A DNA stretch of 64,000 nucleotides from Pisaster brevispinus (GCA_023634235.1 JAMKCF010000009.1:1922001-1986000), one strand, 5' to 3'; positions 12,631 to 24,062 are shown, numbered from the stretch's first letter. The notes: generated from the sequence alone by a model not told the origin. Numbers and translations are program-made.

Positions 12631-15307
12631 CTGAAAAATTACATGGGTTTAAAATAGGAAGCCATGGTCAAAAAAGAATGATGGAGGATACTTTGAAGAA
12701 AAAGATCAGTGACTTGGGTGGATATCGTTACCATTAAAACATCATAATTTTAAAGGGGGCCAACGACTTCATACTGTGTGCCAGCTTCCTGTGCTGTAAG
12801 GCTGGATACAGGTACATTAGTGTGGTCTATAAATCAAGGTCTCAGAGTGAGACATTCAGTGAAAACCTTTTACCAAAGGAAAACTTGTATTACAAAATGT
12901 CCAAGCCTGGTTACCATTATTGATGTATGATTTATGTGATACGGTCAATCCAAAAAAATAAAAATAAATAAAGTAATGGGATGGGAAAATGCATAGAAAA
13001 AAACCCATTGTAAGTGGAGAATGGAGTTGAGGAGACCATTATGGAATAGAATCTAATCAATTTCTTTCAATTCTGTTGAGTATCTAAGTACACACACGTA
13101 AGACAAATGAAATAGATCTCCTCTTAGCGCTTGTTCAACTCATTTTGATTCTGGTCTTGTAAAACAACTTCTGGTTCAGTAAACATTTTTTAGCTACAAG
13201 CCCTGCAGTCATGTGGATTTTCCTCCCAAATTCGAGGCCTGCATATGCAATTGCAAGGGGTCCGTTCAACCATTCTTTCAAAGCTATCTCTTTTTCTACC
13301 GTTTTTGTTTGTTGGGGTGTTTGTTTGTTTGTTTGTTTATTTATTTATTTGAAAAATGCCAAAGCTGGTTGGTCTAGTTTAAAAAACCAAAACAATAAAA
13401 CTCCTCTCAAAACGCTATTTCACCCTGTAATGTGCCCCATGTACAGATCAAACCATGTGCATAGCCTGTGGAAACAAAGCAACAGGAGGAGTGTAATATG
13501 CCACAGCTTCCAGGTAAAAACAGTACTGTTACAAGCGACAACCATAGACTTGAACACAAACTACAGTATCACACTCCGGCAGCAAGTTCAGATTGATCGA
13601 AAGACGCATGTCTTCCATCACAAATTAGGCAAATTATTCCTACAGTTTGGCCTGCTGTTTTAATTCGAGCTGGCCAATCATTACCTGGCAGGGCTGGTGT
13701 TCTAATGGTTCTAAAACGTCAACTCTAAAACACCTGGGAAAATGTAACACTCTTATAAATGTATATGTACAACATACATGTACTTCGCTTTGAAATTAAA
13801 CACACTTTTAATTCTTCAAAGCGTGGTTTTTCTGTAAGACTACCCATTTTAATAATTTAAATTCAAAAAAGATTTCTAAAGGAATTCCATGACAAATCTC
13901 AGGTAGCTTTTGTGTTGTCTAAACTACAACAAAAGTCCGTTGGTGATAATTTTATGGTAGGTGAATGTGTTTCCTACAGCCCAGTCAGTCGAAAAGTAGA
14001 TACATAGATTGGCCAAGAGATTGAAAGATTTGTTTATCATTGGGAGCAAGTATTATTTTCTAACTACTCCCACAAAAAGAGAGCTACGTCACAGAAGGTT
14101 ACCGAGTCAAAGGTTTACATACAGTATGCAGGACTCTGCCATCAAGTGGGGTATATATTACCGATTTTTCCATTCCAAAGTGTTGAATACTACCGAAAAT
14201 CTAGTCTCAAACTAGAAGGAAAATTGCTAGAATTTTTCTTTTTTCAAACAACGCTGTCTTTACTTTCACTGTGTGGGAGTAGGTCATCTTTAGTGTTTGA
14301 CGTTACCACTAAAACCTATCCTATCTCTTTATTATCCATCACTCATCGTACATCATGATAAGATTTTGAGAGCCTTGTGCCTCCCCCATCCCCCCTTTCA
14401 TCCCCACTCAGGTCAGAGACTCTGACACTCATCGCAAATGTTTAATCTGAAAGAGTCAGTTGTGAGAAGCATCAGAGAGAAGAACAACAAAAGTAGAAAT
14501 AGCGACAAGAAGCGTAACAGAAAAATGAACGATCTGATCTGTTAATACTCAGACATGAAACAGCCGCAGGGAAGCACTGATAATAATACGACAGGCAACA
14601 GCTGCCTGGTACAACATCTTCATTTTCAGCACATTTTTTGTTAAAGAACATCCGTACTTACAGTTGTACAATGAAAAAATAAATAAACAAAAAACAAAAA
14701 GCCTGTCTACCCACTGTTAAACAGCACTTGTTTTTTTCATACTTGTAGCTATTTGTAGCTATAGACAGCAGACTCACAAGCAGGACACAGTACACACAAT
14801 ATTCCACAGAAATTTACTATCAAGTCCACAGTTGAACTTGCTTGTTTTGTTCACTTTAACCCAGTAGTTATCAAACTCATGAACATCAAACCATTTCATT
14901 GTTTTTTCAAAAATGAAAAGAAGGGGGGGGGGAAACAAACAAAACTGGAATATGAAGTTTTTTCTTGCAGTTATAGCAATGGGCATTTTTTTCAAGATTA
15001 AATAACCCACCGACAGTGTATTTTGATAAGTAGAATAAGTAAAACCAGAGGTGGGAGGAAGGTAGGGGGGGGGGAAACCCTTCCACCCAATGTATAGGGC
15101 CTGAAGGCCAATAGATGTAACATGTTGGTTTATAAAAAATATGTACAGTTCCATGCAGCTATAATGAAGTGAATGGAGCATACACGAAGGGCACCGTATG
15201 ATGGTTTATGAGAAACTCTACCGGCCAAAAAAAAAAATAAAAAAATAGAGGTAAATATGGACCAAAAAAAAAATAAATAAATAAATAAAAAAAATACATG
15301 TATGTAC
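12631..15307 (-). other. PLCB4 intron (2.7 kb)
   Basis: AT-rich with poly-A and G-rich runs near 14923 and 15066 and a TTTG/TTTA microsatellite near 13320-13350. The 150-codon plus-strand ORF at 13211-13663 has no recognisable domain and runs through that microsatellite, so it is not called. Confidence 0.6.
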
Positions 15308-15388
15308 CAGATAACTTGGATTGTCTGCGTGTGCGCTTGTTGGCCGCACTAGCAGTAGGTGGGCGAACATCATCTTCCGAATCGCTGT
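15308..15388 (-). CDS. PLCB4: PLCB4 linker exon, symmetric phase 1-1
   Basis: This 81-bp exon completes Asp from a carried G, then reads SDSEDDVRPPTASAANKR and TRRQSKLS, leaving one G. It belongs to the X-Y linker, is Ser/acidic first and then basic (KRTRRQSK), and could hold basophilic-kinase sites; that role is inference. The acceptor is atgcacttcaatag before ACAGCG and the donor is TTATCTG/gtacat. Length and phase allow in-frame skipping. I do not recognise this stretch in vertebrate PLCB4; the assignment rests on strand, splice sites, phase continuity and codon-like sequence. Confidence 0.8.
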
Positions 15389-17685
15389 CTATTGAAGTGC
15401 ATAAACATATAGTAGTGGTTAAGATATCGGTGTAAAAAGCAAATGCAGTAGGAGGAGAAAAGGGTGTACAGGAAAGAGAATTATAAATCCAAACAGGTTG
15501 AAATCATTGGATACGGTGTTAGCTTTTACACACACAAAAAATATGGATTCATTCTTGAGGTTAAGAGTTTGATGGTGGGTCAATGTTATTCGAGAAGAAG
15601 ATAAAAAAGAGGGAGGGGGTAAAAAAAAGGGGGGTTATTATGTAACATCTTGCATCTGTAATGAAATGGTTAGCAATGGAGACATGGTTAGCACAAAGAC
15701 AATGGGGATTGGGGAATACCATGAAGATGAATCTGTTCCAATGGTAACCAATGATGACTCAAACGATGTTATCACTTAAGAAAATAAAAACAACCTGACA
15801 GCCTGGGGATATGTTATTTATTCCACAAATAAATGGACACCGGACTCTTGGTACAAGACACCCAATCTAAATGGAATAAAAACAACACAGTATTCTTGTC
15901 ATAAAATAAACTTCTCAGAATGTTTTGTACCCCCTGAAATACTAATCTTCTTCTTTTTTTCCGATTAAATTTCATTTCAGTTATTGAAAAAGTACCCGTT
16001 TGTGAGGAGTTTCTTGGTCTTTTTTAAAAGGAAAGTTTATAGTTTTAATAAAGTTGTTTACAAATTCATTTGAATAGTCTTCATATAAAGTTCTCTATTC
16101 CCCAAATAGCTCATTTTAATTGTGCGCTCAAAACAAAAAAAGTCTGGTTTTTCTTTTTTGTAGTGTGATAATTAAAAGTGATCTTTTGTGAGAGTGCATT
16201 CTTGTTGGACAAAAGGAAAAACAAAAAATGACAAAATATTTATACACTTTCAAAAATGAAGAACAAATCATACGAAATTGGGTAACGACATACGTACATA
16301 CATGCACAACATGTCCTTGGTCTGTCTTAGTTGTTAACTCCTCATTGGGGAAAGCCCTAACCGCGATGTTATTAACCCCCAAGGTTCAAATGCATCTAAT
16401 TGTGTTCAGTCAACTTGTGCTTCTCTATCACGACAAATTAATACCCAAGGAGAAAACGGATATCAAACTCTAGAGACCCTCGCAAAATACGCCTGAATGG
16501 AAATGAACTGTAAGGAGGACCATCCAAGGTAGGAATAAATGGAGCAAGAGAAGTGGGGTGGGGAATATAAACTAGTCAGGGGGGCCATTGTGATCGGGGG
16601 TCCATGGTTGTCAAACTTTAATAGATTACACTTCATGGTAGCTTTCTCGTCAAAGAGAAAGGTGAGGTCATAAAAACTGCTTATTGAAGTTGGACTCCAA
16701 GTTTGAGTCACAAGTTGACTGGCAATGAAAAAAACAAGTATCTTCTAGAATTTGACAATAGTTTGAACCAAAATGTAAAAATGCCTAAATTCTTTTAAAT
16801 TTGAATGTCTAAAGACCCCTGCTGTACAAGATTCATATCCCAGAGATTTTCTAAAGTTTTGTTGTCTAATGGCTCCATTCAGTGACTCCTGCCATGCTGA
16901 CATTTCAACAAAAATATTAACCCCTTTTGTTTGTGGAATTAGTATTCCAAATAAAGACCAGAAATCATAGAGAATAATCAAGCAGACGATGAGTTCAGTT
17001 CAAAACATTTCATAACTTGATCCACTGGTACTAAAACATTACAACCAACTGAGTCCCAGATTTAAAAAAAAGAAGAAGTTACTCTGCAATCACAACCTAC
17101 TCATTCAGTTTCAGTTTAGAAAGCTACAAAATATTTCACTCTTGAAGTTGCACTGCAGCATTATATCCCACCCCGTCAGTCCAAAAGTACAATAAAGAAA
17201 AAGGAGGAACAACTACAGAACATGTCTTAGTGGACAGATGGAGGATACAACAATGGCAGACCTGACGTTAAAACATATAAAGCAAACGGGTTACAACACA
17301 GAAAAAAACTCCACCATGACCAAGCACATGCAGATAACATCCACAAATATATCATTTTCTTTCTGTCCATGTAATAAACAGAATAGCAAAACTGGTATTC
17401 AATAGAAAGAGAACAGAAATACAGTATCAGAAAGCCGCAGATAAAAACATGTCGTGGTCTGTTGATCAATAGAGCAAGATTTCTCATTCTAAGTTAGATT
17501 GGAACTCAAGACAGAGTCACTGTCACCCTGGTTTTTTTTTGTGTGTCTTTGGTGTAAGATTTGATGTATCTCATTGATTGGATGATCAAGACCTAAGCTC
17601 AAGATTGATATAGACGATTGGTCAAGGAGAGGAGTCTTCACCATTACTTAAGAGGAGTTCTTATAGCTTTCTTGAGGTGACCTAC
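15389..17685 (-). other. PLCB4 intron (2.3 kb)
   Basis: No repeat family or coding signal was recognised. Ordinary AT-rich intron. Confidence 0.6.
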
Positions 17686-17763
17686 CTGATTCTGGTTCTT
17701 CGTCTTCTTCATCCTCAGGATTCAGAATGGCTCCAGGTTTCAACCTTAACTGCTCCAGTTGCC
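17686..17763 (-). CDS. PLCB4: PLCB4 exon: start of X-Y linker, acidic
   Basis: This 78-bp exon takes one base from the previous exon to form Arg, then reads QLEQLRLKPGAILNP and EDEEDEEPES, leaving one G. It follows directly on KPEVEK, like the KKQLEALRSMMEAGE region of vertebrate PLCB4, and then becomes strongly acidic. In PLC-beta such acidic linker sequence covers the active site and is displaced at the membrane. The acceptor is tgatttctag before GGCAAC and the donor is GAATCAG/gtaggt. It ends in phase 1, as do the next four exons. Confidence 0.9.
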
Positions 17764-17888
17764 CTAGAAATCAATCCAAATAGTACAAAAACTTCACACA
17801 AATATTACACAGTTTTCACCCAATACCTTATCCCTAACTCCCCTTAAATATACGCAAGTCTGCTGGCAAACACTGCAGTACACAATCA

Positions 17889-18009
17889 GGGCCCAATGTC
17901 GTAGCTCTGCTTACTGCGGAATTCTGCGCTTACGCCTTACAGAACTAAGTGCTTTATAGGAACCGTAAGCGAATAATTCCATGGTAAGCAGAGCTATGAA
18001 ACTGGACCC
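17889..18009. mobile_element. Foldback MITE, GGGCCCAATTTC family
   Basis: Starts gggcccaatgtcgtagctct and ends agagctatgaaactggaccc, an imperfect inverted repeat spanning the whole 121 bp. It fills over a third of the 316-bp intron between two PLCB4 exons. Related copies lie at 25019, 25273, 27552 and 39838. Confidence 0.75.
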
Positions 18010-18079
18010 AGGTATTTTCAAAGTAATCCTTTACTGCCAAACTTGAAATCGGAATCCATTGACTCAAACTGATACTCAC

Positions 18080-18170
18080 TCTTCTCCACCTCTGGTTTCA
18101 GTCTCTTGTTCTTGATGAGGATCTTTCTCTTCAGTTTGTTTGGACATGGAAGAGGAACTCCCGCATCCAG
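18080..18170 (-). CDS. PLCB4: PLCB4 exon: end of X box, substrate-binding lysines
   Basis: This 91-bp exon (phase 0 in, one base out) encodes [20 protein letters not shown] and then [10 protein letters not shown]. The KILIKNKR segment carries the two lysines that contact the substrate phosphates in PLC enzymes. [10 protein letters not shown] is PLCB4-like. The vertebrate PSPND is PCPNK here, a change outside the catalytic residues. The acceptor is catctttag before CTGGATGC and the donor is GAGAAGA/gtgagt. Only 316 bp separate it from the next exon, and about 121 bp of that is a MITE. Confidence 0.95.
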
Positions 18171-19372
18171 CTAAAGATGAAGGAAACACATCTTTGTAAC
18201 TTTGAAGAAGAATACTTATGGTAAATACCTAAATGTTCATAAACATCCCAGACAGTTAAGGCCGTCCTATTGGTTGAAAGGTGGTCCCGTGATGATGTTT
18301 ATCTGGTATTAAACGGCTGAAAAAGACGTGGCTGGAGGTGTTTAAGACCGGTTGGCTGATGTATGTTCAATGTTCATAGCCATACACGTGTTGGCTTAGG
18401 CGGGCACTAATGACACGTCACACAATCGATACATACCAATACTCAGTGTAAAGTCTGTTAGTACGCGCATGTGTGCACTACCACTGAGCGTCGCATGCAA
18501 TTTGACACCTTGCGAAACACAGCCTGATCACAGGTATTGGAAAGTTTTCAAACCAGAAAAGTATTACAGACTTTCCTATATTATTATGCTTTTTAACAGA
18601 AAGGGTATTTTTTAATGGGAATAACAGAGTAATTACTCGGTCAGAAATGACCGGCCATGCCCTGCCCCTTTATTCTGCAGTATAAGACCTCATTACTACA
18701 CTTTTGTTTAATTAAATAACTAAATAACATTTGTTAAGCACCGGTATCTGCCTAGAAAGACACTCATGGTGCTCCAAGAGGAAACAAAATTAGGAGTTGA
18801 AAATGTCTGAGTAAGCTTGGTTGAAATTTGATGTTCGTTTTGAATGTTGTAATTGATGAGGACAATTTGTCGGTCAGTGGAAGTTAGTTCCAAACTCGGG
18901 CTGATATAGCAGTGAAGGATCTGTCGCCCCATACAGTAGAGGTCCTGGGCTCATGAAGCATCATTACACAAGAGTAGGGATGGATGAAGTGTTCAATGGA
19001 AGAGACAATGACATGACAACGGCATGACCGGAGTTAAGCACCACCGACTACAGCAAGTGAACGGGAGACCAAGTCCTTGGGTAGACCTTCTTCGTGTAAT
19101 CAGCTACACTTTTTCTACCCACCTACGGACATGAACACTTATCTGGCTTAACTCCTACTCTTGTGCATGAACTGAACTCCACCCTAATGATGCTTTGAAG
19201 TTGGGTAGATACAAAATGAATGAGATATTAAACTGCAAGTCCCGAGTGTTGTGAGATGCAGTAAGGCGATCCAAACACACTTATTTATGCTATTTGTAGG
19301 GTGTATGTGCTGTTCAGGTACGTGGAATGGAGAGGTAACAGAAACATAAACTATTACAAAGATTTGTTTTAC
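18171..19372 (-). other. PLCB4 intron (1.2 kb)
   Basis: No clear coding signal. A palindromic-looking stretch between about 18939 and 19183 has similar pieces at its two ends (catcattacacaagagtagg and ccctaatgatgcttt), so it may be another foldback element. I could not define its borders. Confidence 0.5.
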
Positions 19373-19537
19373 CGGATTTTCTTGAAGTGGTTCCTTCAGC
19401 ACAAACTCCCCCAGGTATTCCTCGCAGTACTTGGCCAGCTTGTACTGCTGAAACTTGGTACAGTGATTCTCAAATGACAGAATCACCGGGAACTCTGACG
19501 TCACAAATGCAGTGTCACGGATAGCTATGATGACATC
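19373..19537 (-). CDS. PLCB4: PLCB4 exon: X box, calcium-ligand Glu
   Basis: This 165-bp exon (55 codons, phase 0 to 0) encodes [20 protein letters not shown], then [20 protein letters not shown] and [15 protein letters not shown]. The Glu of LSFENH is the conserved calcium ligand of the X box, and [16 protein letters not shown] is the PLCB4-type wording of this motif. The acceptor is acctggattag before GATGTC and the donor is AATCCG/gtaaaa. Being symmetrical in phase 0 it could be skipped in frame, but that would remove a catalytic residue. Confidence 0.97.
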
Positions 19538-19744
19538 CTAATCCAGGTAGGCGAAGAGACGTTGGGAAAGATATAAAGAGTGACTCATTTATTCAACTAT
19601 TTTACTGATTTTGGTATTTAAACTTGGTGCTTATTCAGTCAAGACAGTCTGTCATGGGCCTCAGTAATACAAAATACGACCCGAAAGTACTTTGACAAAT
19701 GCATACAACAAACTAGACATGATTGCATTTGTGCACAAATGCCG

Positions 19745-20755
19745 AGCTGTTTCGTCATAACTTTTTCAAATTACTCAACTGAATTTGAAAGTTTTTTTTT
19801 GTACTCAAAGCAGTTACGACGTATCAAGCCTGTTTAAAAAAGAATTTAGATTATACCACGTTTTATAAGCAATTTATGATTAAAAGGTGCAAAAAATTGA
19901 AAAAATCATAACAAATCACGTGATGACGTCATCATGACGTCATTTCCTAATTTACAAGAACTTGCCAATATCTAACATCCTACCAAGTTTCAACATGATC
20001 GCACTTATACTTCGGGAGTTATACGACTTCAAAAAAGGCACCTTTAATGCCGCGTCACGTGACCCCCGATGACGTCATCGATTTGAAATTTCACACATAT
20101 GATGGCTGCCTGACGATCAACATATGTGTAAATTTTGAAGTGATTACACAAAATTTCTCCACACACATCTTCAAAAAGTCCATTTTGAACGGTTTTTAAC
20201 CTGCCGCTAGAGGGCGCTCTTGTGTATTGTGACGTCATCGGTATTTTTTTTTAAATGCACACTCTTGCCAGACACTAACATCGTTGAAAGCATTTTCATA
20301 ACTTTTAGCACTTTTGAATTACGAGGCACTTCCGGTTTCGACCGGAAGTAGAGGTCATGTGAGGTCACGCACACTGAATAAAATGAAGACCTAATTTATC
20401 CCTATACAATCCCGCAAACAGAAACCTACGGTCTCTTGTGGCTGATTTGTTACAGATTTTCAAATATTTAAAATATAAACCTTTAAGATGACGTCACGTG
20501 ACAGGTGATGACGTCATTATTACGTCAATGTAATATGCAGTGTATTGCACTAATGTCTTTCATCACTGAAAGTTTCATTGCAATTGCTCTTTAGGAACTA
20601 GGCAAAAGGCCGCATAGACCGAACGTGCGTTATCTCAATGGCTTTTATTACTGAAACACACAAATAAAAAATAAAAAAATAAATAAAAAAATAATAATAA
20701 AAAAAACTTTAACGAAAACAAGAGCTGTTTCGCAGCGCTGCGCTACGAAACAGCT
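19745..20755. mobile_element. Candidate non-autonomous element rich in TGACGTCA and TCACGTGA palindromes
   Basis: The segment starts AGCTGTTTCG (19745-19754) and ends with its exact inverse CGAAACAGCT (20746-20755). The last 33 bp (20723-20755) form a hairpin around CAGCGCTGCG. Inside are six perfect TGACGTCA palindromes at 19924, 19935, 20070, 20230, 20489 and 20509, and TCACGTGA at 19916 and 20055. No ORF or target-site duplication was seen. It lies in the PLCB4 intron between 19537 and 22403. It could be a MITE- or Helitron-like element; the ends are my inference. Confidence 0.5.
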
Positions 20756-20782
20756 AAAAATAAAAATTAAACCATTGATCTC

Positions 20783-21474
20783 AGGGTTCTCCCTATGCAC
20801 AAACTAGCATATCGGGCCGATACTGCAAATTTTGAACTCGTTTCAATTCAGCATGCTTAGGTCAACCTTCCAAAACTTGGGTCCAGGAATGCCCAGCAGT
20901 TTTGAAAAACTTGGGTCCAGGAATGCCCAGCAGTTTTGAAAAACTTGGGTCCAGGAATGCCCAGCAGTTTTGAAAAAAACTTGGGTCCAGGAATGCCCAG
21001 CAGTTTTGAAAAACTTGGGTCCAGGAATGCCCAGCAGTTTTGAAAAAACTTGGGTCCAGGAATGCCCAGCAGTTTTGAAAAACTTGGGTCCAGGAATGCC
21101 CAGCAGTTTTGAAAAACTTGGGTCGAGGAATGCCCTGCAGTTTTTAAAAACTTGGGTCCAGGAATGCCCAGCAGTTTTGAAAAACTTGGGTCCAGGAATG
21201 CCCAGCAGTTTTTAAAAAACTTGGGTCCAGGAATGCCCAGCAGTTTTGAAAAACTTGGGTCCAGGAATGCCCAGCAGTTTTGAAAAACTTGGGTCCAGGA
21301 ATGCCCAGCAGTTTTGAAAAACTTGGGTCCAGGAATGCCCAGCAGTTTTGAAAAAACTTGGGTCCAGGAATGCCCAGCAGTTTTGAAAAACTTGGGTCCA
21401 GGAATGCCCAGCAGTTTTGAAAAACTTGGGTCCAGGAATGCCCAGCAGTTTTGAAAAATCCTGCAGAGAACCCT
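20783..21474. mobile_element. Possible element enclosing the minisatellite (agggttctc/gagaaccct ends)
   Basis: The array is bracketed by AGGGTTCTC at 20783-20791 and its inverse GAGAACCCT at 21466-21474. A 9-bp inverted pair around tandem repeats is how some non-autonomous DNA elements look, but 9 bp is short and no target-site duplication was seen. Confidence 0.35.
20874..21457. repeat. Minisatellite, about 17 copies of a 33-36 bp unit
   Basis: Roughly 17 head-to-tail copies of a unit containing acttgggtccaggaatgccc and then agcagttttgaaa. The copies are nearly identical and differ mainly in the length of the A run. One copy near 21121 has two substitutions. The array is open on both strands (for example GPGMPSSFE), which explains several spurious ORFs. 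It lies in the same 2.9-kb intron as the palindrome-rich element, close to an X-box exon. Confidence 0.95.
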
Positions 21475-22402
21475 TCATCTAAATTGTTTTCTCCAATCAA
21501 TGAATTTTACTTAAATGCAGAAATACTCAATATTGACATGTTTGCAAAGGTCTGATAAGTGAAACATAATTAAAATATAATTCAACCATGGAATATTGCT
21601 GTTCACAACAAACACTTCTTTGACAAATGATTTAATTTACATGTAAGACATGACAATTGACTTCCAGTTGGAATAACCACTAAACACCCTTACAAATGTC
21701 ATCTCATATGAATAAAAAAAAGAAGAATAACGTCTGGAGTCTCATTGTCGTAGTGTTCAGTGACTGCTTTCATTTCAAGTCATCCAAGCACAGTGTGGAA
21801 ACACTGTGTGTGTTACTGACTGCAAAGTGGCAGGCAGGGTAGTTGACGTCGCGCGGCTGCGGTGTGCAGGTTGTACGAACAACTAGCCAATGAGAGCTCG
21901 AGCAACCACGCTTTTATCTTATGGATACCAATAAAGCTAGCCATCATGTAAGTTTGCAGCCTGGCGCCCTGACTTCTCACGATCAGCAAGCAGTAACATC
22001 ACACCAAACATGGCGCTTGCTGAAGCACTACATGTTTGATTTGTTTTTCTCCCAAGATTTCAGGACTCATTTCTTTTATAACTCATAGAAATTGCTTTGT
22101 CGCAAGGAGTACGATAAGATACATAAAAGCACAAGGAGATGTGTATCTCAAGATATATTTTCAGTCCAATTTACAAGGTTTTTTGTTTTGTGTGTAACAC
22201 CTTCAGGCAGTAAGGGTATGCACTCGTATAATTTAACTTTATTGGTGACAGTGTAAAAGAACAAAATGTGTTAAAACAGAACCAAAATGCAGCTGTTTTT
22301 ATAGGGCAAGATAGTTACAATCACATTCTATCACGTATCGCTTATGCTCAGGAGGGGTTATATTACAAGATGGAACAAAACACAACGTAGGCAATGCCGC
22401 AC

Positions 22403-22496
22403 CTTGAAGTTGATGTCTGTGCACATCGCCAGACCGTGTGTAATAATTGGTTCCTGGTCCTCATTCCGACCGTCCCAACAGTCCAACTCAACGCAC
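22403..22496 (-). CDS. PLCB4: PLCB4 exon: catalytic X box, second histidine
   Basis: This 94-bp exon (one base in, phase 0 out) encodes [20 protein letters not shown] and then [11 protein letters not shown]. In PLC enzymes the Glu and Asp of VELDCW are calcium ligands, and the His of ITHG is the second catalytic histidine that acts on the cyclic inositol phosphate intermediate. All of these residues are present, so the X half looks catalytically intact. The acceptor is tttactag before GTGCGTTG and the donor is AACTTCAAG/gtgcgg. Confidence 0.97.
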
Positions 22497-23047
22497 CTAG
22501 TAAAGAAGAAGGAGAAAAAAAAACACACCAACAAACATGAACTCCAAATCCCATAATATATTTGGATGTCCTATCTCCCGATAAAAAGAACTCGCTCAAG
22601 ATCTCCTTTGAGATAATTTAATTGCTATCAGTAAATGCAATAACTGCTACAATACAAACGCAAACATTCCACACATTTAGTAAATTAGCAAGGGGGAATA
22701 TTTCAAGTGTCACCCTATAAAATTCCACCCTGCAGCCAGTCTGCCTGGTTTGAGTTGAAAAAAGTGGCGAGGGACCAAGCAGATCTTGCTGCAGGACCTT
22801 AATGCTCCTGGCCCAATTCCAGTACTTACAAATCTTTATATTATTAATTTCAAAATTAGCCGGTGACCCGTCATATGAAACATACATCAACATAGCATTC
22901 TGGCTGGTGTCCGGTTTCCAATGTTAGCAAAGCTTAGCGTTTCATACAGGCATGATATTTGTCCCTTGGGAAAAAAGTAGGACAATCATAATGAGTACAC
23001 TGGCTGACCTACATATGATATAGGCTTTGATAGGCTTTATAGGCTAT

Positions 23048-23403
23048 TAAAGTGAGGGTATACCTTTGGTAAATACTCCAAAAATTAATGACCATAAAAA
23101 CTTACTTGGTTAAGAGCACTGGAGAGCTGTTGATACTATAAAACATTGTCACAAACACCACCATTTGAAGCAATGTAGTTTTAGAGAAAGAGGAAATTTT
23201 TCACCGAAAATTTGAATCAGAGAAAGGTATGTGAAAGCACACAAATCTATGCAACAAAAGTGGGTTTTTGTTTCTTTCTTTATTTTCTTCGATGACCAAT
23301 TGAACCAACATTTTTACAGGTTTGTTGTTTGATGCATATGTTAGGAAACACCAAGTTAGGATACTGTTCTTTTACAATTACCAAAAGTATACCCTGCCTA
23401 TAA
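23048..23403. mobile_element. MITE with GGGTATACCTTTGGTAA-type inverted ends
   Basis: Left end agtgagggtatacctttggt and right end ttaccaaaagtataccctgc are inverted copies. The interior includes acttacttggttaag and caggtttgttgtttgatgca. I remember similar elements as common in echinoderm genomes, which is one reason for the host guess. It ends about 80 bp from the PLCB4 X-box exon at 23484. Confidence 0.75.
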
Positions 23404-23483
23404 AAAATAAAAAAAAGCAACTTTGCTGATTTTTCTGAGGGCAAAAAAAAAGTAAAAATCAGAATTCAGGTGTAGTTTCATAC

Positions 23484-23694
23484 CTGCATCCAGCAAGCAG
23501 AACCTGCCGGTACATCTCCACAGAGGACTTGCCACCAAACTGTCTCCCCGTGAGGTACGTATTGTGAGATGAATTGATGAAGTAGTGGGATAGGGGCTGG
23601 TCCATGTCTTGGTACAAGTCAAGACGATCCAGGAACACCGGTGCGTTCTCATCAGACATCAGGTATCTACATAAACCGTCCACACTCAGTTGCT
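23484..23694 (-). CDS. PLCB4: PLCB4 exon: start of catalytic X box
   Basis: This 211-bp exon (two bases in, two bases out) encodes [19 protein letters not shown], the last EF-hand segment, and then the start of the TIM-barrel X half. That includes [20 protein letters not shown] and [17 protein letters not shown]. The His of NSSHNTY corresponds to the first catalytic histidine of PLC enzymes, and the Asn after it to a calcium ligand. The acceptor is tttgcctacag before AGCAACTG and the donor is GGATGCAG/gtatga. The AG left at the end joins the first G of the next exon to make Arg in the invariant GCRCVELD. Confidence 0.98.
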
Positions 23695-23825
23695 CTGTAG
23701 GCAAACAAAATAAATAAATACATTTCAAAAAGAGATAAGATACACACCATTAGCAATGATGTCTGCCCAGAAGAAGGGCGGAACAAAATGTTTTACTAGA
23801 AACAGAGTGCAAGCAATTAATGTGC

Positions 23826-24062
23826 AAAATTGTGTTTCAAGAAAACTGAGCGTGAAAGTTTGATCGGTTTTCTGCCATTCATAAGTCATTATAGGAGAGC
23901 TAAATTCTACATGGGAATAAGAAAACATGTTTCTTGGGTAAATCTAGCCCTCCAAAATGCAACAGTACTGCCATATTTTTATGCCAGGAAACACTTATGC
24001 CCTTATGTTACTGGGACAAAAAGTACTCTGCGTGCCTAGAAGAAGTACGTAGAGCCTTACGC
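23826..24062 (+). repeat. Dispersed repeat, copy B
   Basis: Partner of the copy at 8861-9130, shorter by small gaps. Lies in the intron between the EF-hand exon at 26269 and the X-box exon at 23694. Confidence 0.7.

Noticed and set aside
13211..13663. 150-codon plus-strand ORF, the longest in the window
   Set aside because: No domain; it runs through a TTTG/TTTA simple repeat and lies in a PLCB4 intron with no splice or conservation signal.
20970..21500. Long ORFs on both strands (KNLGPGMPSSFE and KTAGHSWTQVF repeats)
   Set aside because: They are translations of the 34-bp minisatellite. The unit is open in several frames, and array slippage, not coding, explains them.
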